From BJGV01 sp003230615 (GTDB lineage Bacteria > Pseudomonadota > Gammaproteobacteria > Burkholderiales > Nitrosomonadaceae): DNA of 64,000 bases. The stretch's first letter is position 1, and every line of letters begins with the position of its first letter. Below, piece after piece: positions 61,975-64,000 of the stretch. A program made the position numbers and the translations under genes. The notes under the pieces are model-generated. The model worked only from the letters and a program-made list of their open reading frames with translations, was not told the origin of the DNA and ran no database searches. The stretch lies in NCBI GenBank assembly GCA_963663215.1, contig OY760140.1, forward strand, positions 1,178,001 to 1,242,000. Direction: 5' to 3'.

Positions 61975-62628
61975 TCAAAAAACAAACCGTTTTGCTTGCT
62001 GCGCGTTCCTAAGTGGGGGAATGCAGGTCTCAAACAGACCAACTTTGCTGTACGCAGCCTCCTCCACACAAGTGACAAGTTCGGCCTTCATCACTGGTGC
62101 GTCACCTACTACCGCAAATAGGCGCCCGCCAGTTGTAAGACTTCTCTGAAATGCTTCAGGTAAAACAGGTGTAGAGCCGGTCAACACGATAACGTCGTAA
62201 GGCTCGTGTCCAGGCCAACCACGAGAAGCATCGCCCTTTTCCAGAGTTACATTGACTATGCCGTGAGCTTGGAGATTCTTTTCTGCGATCATTTTTAGCT
62301 CTGGTACGATCTCGATGCTGTGAACATGCCCACCTTTTTTGGCCAACAATGCGGTCAAGTAACCACTACCGCTACCCACTTCCAGAATCCTATCACCCTT
62401 TCTAACCTGCAATTCCTGTAAAATACGCGCCTCCATCTTGGGAGCAAGCATCACTTCACCGTATCCAAGCAGAATTTCCATATCTACAAACGCAATGGAA
62501 CGATAAGCTGTGGGGACATATTCCTCACGCCGTATCTCCAAAAGAAGTTTGAGGACTTCCGGATCTAGCACATCCCATGGACGAATTTGCTGCTCCACCA
62601 TGTTGAACCGAGTTTGTTCTAAATTCAT
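61975..62628 (-). CDS. Protein-L-isoaspartate O-methyltransferase family protein
   Basis: SAM-dependent methyltransferase of 217 residues in the PCMT family, which repairs isoaspartyl damage. The SAM motif is ILEVGSGSGYLTALLA near residue 78, with VHSIEIVPEL and GDASRGWPGHEPYDVIVLTG following. The N-terminus (MNLEQTRFNMVEQQIRPWDV) is of the beta-proteobacterial subtype that precedes tolC, and lacks some residues of classical Pcm, so the substrate may differ. It is divergent from thiC. Confidence 0.87.
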   Translation of the reverse strand: MNLEQTRFNMVEQQIRPWDVLDPEVLKLLLEIRREEYVPTAYRSIAFVDMEILLGYGEVMLAPKMEARILQELQVRKGDRILEVGSGSGYLTALLAKKGGHVHSIEIVPELKMIAEKNLQAHGIVNVTLEKGDASRGWPGHEPYDVIVLTGSTPVLPEAFQRSLTTGGRLFAVVGDAPVMKAELVTCVEEAAYSKVGLFETCIPPLRNAQQAKRFVF

Positions 62629-62696
62629 ATTTTTTCCTGATTAATCCTTCTAGTGTACTTGCAATTATTCCATATTTCCTTTAGCTTAACAGTACA

Positions 62697-62782
62697 AGCT
62701 GGGGGTCCACTTCCATAAATTTGGAAGATTGGTGAGAGAGTCCCTTAACACCTGACACGGGTAATGCCGCCGTAGGGAAGCT
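62697..62782 (+). promoter_or_regulatory. TPP (thiamine pyrophosphate) riboswitch
   Basis: The thiC leader has the conserved THI-box elements: GGGGGTCC at the start, GGTGAGAGAGTCCCTTAACACCTGACACGGGTAATGCCGCCGTAGGGAAGC at the end, and a closing AGCT/AGCT P1 stem. The helix with the variable loop (CTTCCATAAATTTGGAAG) lies between. It is 45 bases ahead of the thiC start, which has AAGGAG as ribosome-binding site, so control may be by blocking translation. Confidence 0.92.
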
Positions 62783-62826
62783 GGAATTAACCCTCCCGCT
62801 TCTTAAGGCACCTCAAGGAGCGTACT

Positions 62827-64000
62827 ATGAATTCCGTAGTTGTGAAACCTACCAAATTTTCAAATCGAACTGCACAAGTAGATGATGCGGCAATCAAGCC
62901 TTTACCTAATTCCCAAAAAATATATGTACAAGGCTCACGCCCCGATATTCAAGTACCAATGCGCAAAATCAGTCAGTCTGATACGCCTACCGGAATGAGT
63001 ACTGAGAAAAACCCGCCAATTTACGTTTATGATACTTCCGGCCCTTATACCGATCCTTCAGTTAAAATAGATATTCGTTCTGGTTTACCCAAGCTGCGCG
63101 ATAAATGGATAAATGAACGCGGCGATAGTGAAATTCTTTCCAGCCCTGCCTCCATTTATGCTAGGAAACATTTAGCTGATCCTAAACTCGCAGAAATGCG
63201 CTTTGATTTAAAACACCATCCACGTTGTGGAAAGACAGGAACAAATGTGACACAAATGCACTATGCCCGTCTTGGCATTATTACACCAGAAATGGAGTAT
63301 ATTGCTATACGGGAGAATCAGCGTTGCGAAGAATCCACTGCACAGCGCAGCAATTTACCTAACCATCAGCATCCTGGAAATAGTTTCGGTGTATCTTCTC
63401 CTCAGCACATCACACCAGAATTCGTACGCGACGAAGTAGCACGAGGTCGTGCCATTATTCCCGCCAACATTAACCATCCTGAATCTGAGCCAATGATTAT
63501 TGGACGTAACTTCCTTGTAAAGATTAATGCCAACATCGGCAACTCGGCGCTTAGCTCTAGCATACAGGAAGAAATTGAAAAAATGACATGGGCTATTCGT
63601 TGGGGTGGAGATACAGTAATGGACCTTTCTACCGGAAAAAATATTCATGAAACTCGTGAATGGATTATTCGAAACAGCCCTGTTCCTATTGGCACGGTGC
63701 CAATTTATCAAGCACTGGAGAGAGTAGATGGCATGGCTGAAGACCTAACATGGGAAATTTTTCGTGACACCTTGATTGAGCAAGCAGAGCAAGGGGTTGA
63801 CTACTTCACCATCCATGCAGGCGTACGATTGGCCTATGTACCGATGACGGCCAAACGTATGACTGGAATCGTTTCACGAGGTGGCTCAATTATGGCCAAG
63901 TGGTGTCTTGCACATCACCGAGAAAGCTTTCTTTATACCCGCTTTGAGGAAATCTGTGAAATTATGAAAGCTTACGATGTGAGTTTTTCGTTAGGTGATG
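62827..64000 (+). CDS. thiC: Phosphomethylpyrimidine synthase ThiC (3' end outside window)
   Basis: Radical-SAM enzyme that rearranges aminoimidazole ribotide to the hydroxymethylpyrimidine phosphate of thiamine. The frame is open from the ATG to the window end (391 codons). It shows typical ThiC sequence: VYDTSGPYTDP, MHYARLGIITPEMEYIAIRE, RGRAIIPANINHPE, VKINANIGNSALSSSIQEE, TVMDLSTGKNIHETREWIIRNSPVPIGTVPIYQALE and DYFTIHAGV. The C-terminal CxxCxxxxC cluster motif lies beyond the window. It is controlled by the TPP riboswitch upstream. Confidence 0.97.
   Translation, partial: MNSVVVKPTKFSNRTAQVDDAAIKPLPNSQKIYVQGSRPDIQVPMRKISQSDTPTGMSTEKNPPIYVYDTSGPYTDPSVKIDIRSGLPKLRDKWINERGDSEILSSPASIYARKHLADPKLAEMRFDLKHHPRCGKTGTNVTQMHYARLGIITPEMEYIAIRENQRCEESTAQRSNLPNHQHPGNSFGVSSPQHITPEFVRDEVARGRAIIPANINHPESEPMIIGRNFLVKINANIGNSALSSSIQEEIEKMTWAIRWGGDTVMDLSTGKNIHETREWIIRNSPVPIGTVPIYQALERVDGMAEDLTWEIFRDTLIEQAEQGVDYFTIHAGVRLAYVPMTAKRMTGIVSRGGSIMAKWCLAHHRESFLYTRFEEICEIMKAYDVSFSLGD

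Overview
The window reads as the chromosome of a Betaproteobacterium, most likely a Nitrosomonas-like member of the Nitrosomonadales. The basis is gene order and protein style: a hisC-B-H-A-F-I-E run followed by a HIT protein and tatABC, smpB divergent from ratA-rnfH beside guaBA, a hemP-bfd-bfr iron operon, zapB/zapA followed by 6S RNA, a CbbY-type phosphatase typical of Calvin-cycle autotrophs, and moderately AT-rich DNA. No ammonia-oxidation gene lies here, so the genus is an inference.

Layout. 1-450: 3' end of an HtrA/DegS-type protease. 591-8953 (minus strand): tatC, tatB, tatA, hinT, the late histidine genes, heme A synthase and smpB. 9044-13538: ratA-rnfH, a DUF4124 protein, then guaB-guaA. 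13578-18048 (minus): iron block with a siderophore receptor, a DUF2325 protein, bacterioferritin, Bfd and HemP, preceded by a Fur-box-like site. 18299-25429 (plus): arfB, a zinc-ribbon protein, a DUF502 protein, aspS, nudB, nadA (with an in-frame stop at codon 4), a nuclease/phosphatase-fold protein and cardiolipin synthase. 26024-28021: an AT-rich acyltransferase after a 594-base gene-poor gap. 28154-33682: a Sua5-type protein, cbbY, purE-purC, a TauE-type permease, an EVE protein, 6S RNA, zapA and a ZapB-like protein. 33835-36200: cobalamin riboswitch plus BtuB-type receptor. 36335-38077: an MsbA-like ABC protein with a badly degraded ATPase domain.

38182-60390 (minus) is a large surface-polysaccharide locus. 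It holds an initiating sugar-phosphate transferase, several glycosyltransferases and methyltransferases, two oligosaccharide flippases, and nucleotide-sugar genes for GDP-fucose (gmd, fcl) and for a CDP-linked, probably C-methylated 6-deoxyhexose (rfbF, rfbG, an RfbC-like epimerase, a C-methyltransferase, an SDR). It is in flux. A 2,343-base segment (flippase plus putative glycosyltransferase) occurs twice and matches wherever compared. The methyltransferases are mosaic paralogues, one cut down and joined to an NHL-repeat gene. Two nucleotide-sugar genes are broken by in-frame stops, one also by a frameshift. 60550-64000 returns to housekeeping genes: tolC, a protein-isoaspartate methyltransferase, and a TPP riboswitch ahead of thiC, which runs off the window.

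The points most worth attention are the recurring single nonsense codons in otherwise intact genes (nadA and two polysaccharide genes), the degenerate MsbA, the homogenised 2.3-kb repeat, the NHL/methyltransferase chimera, and a B12 riboswitch whose ribosome-binding-site hairpin has a visible competing partner.
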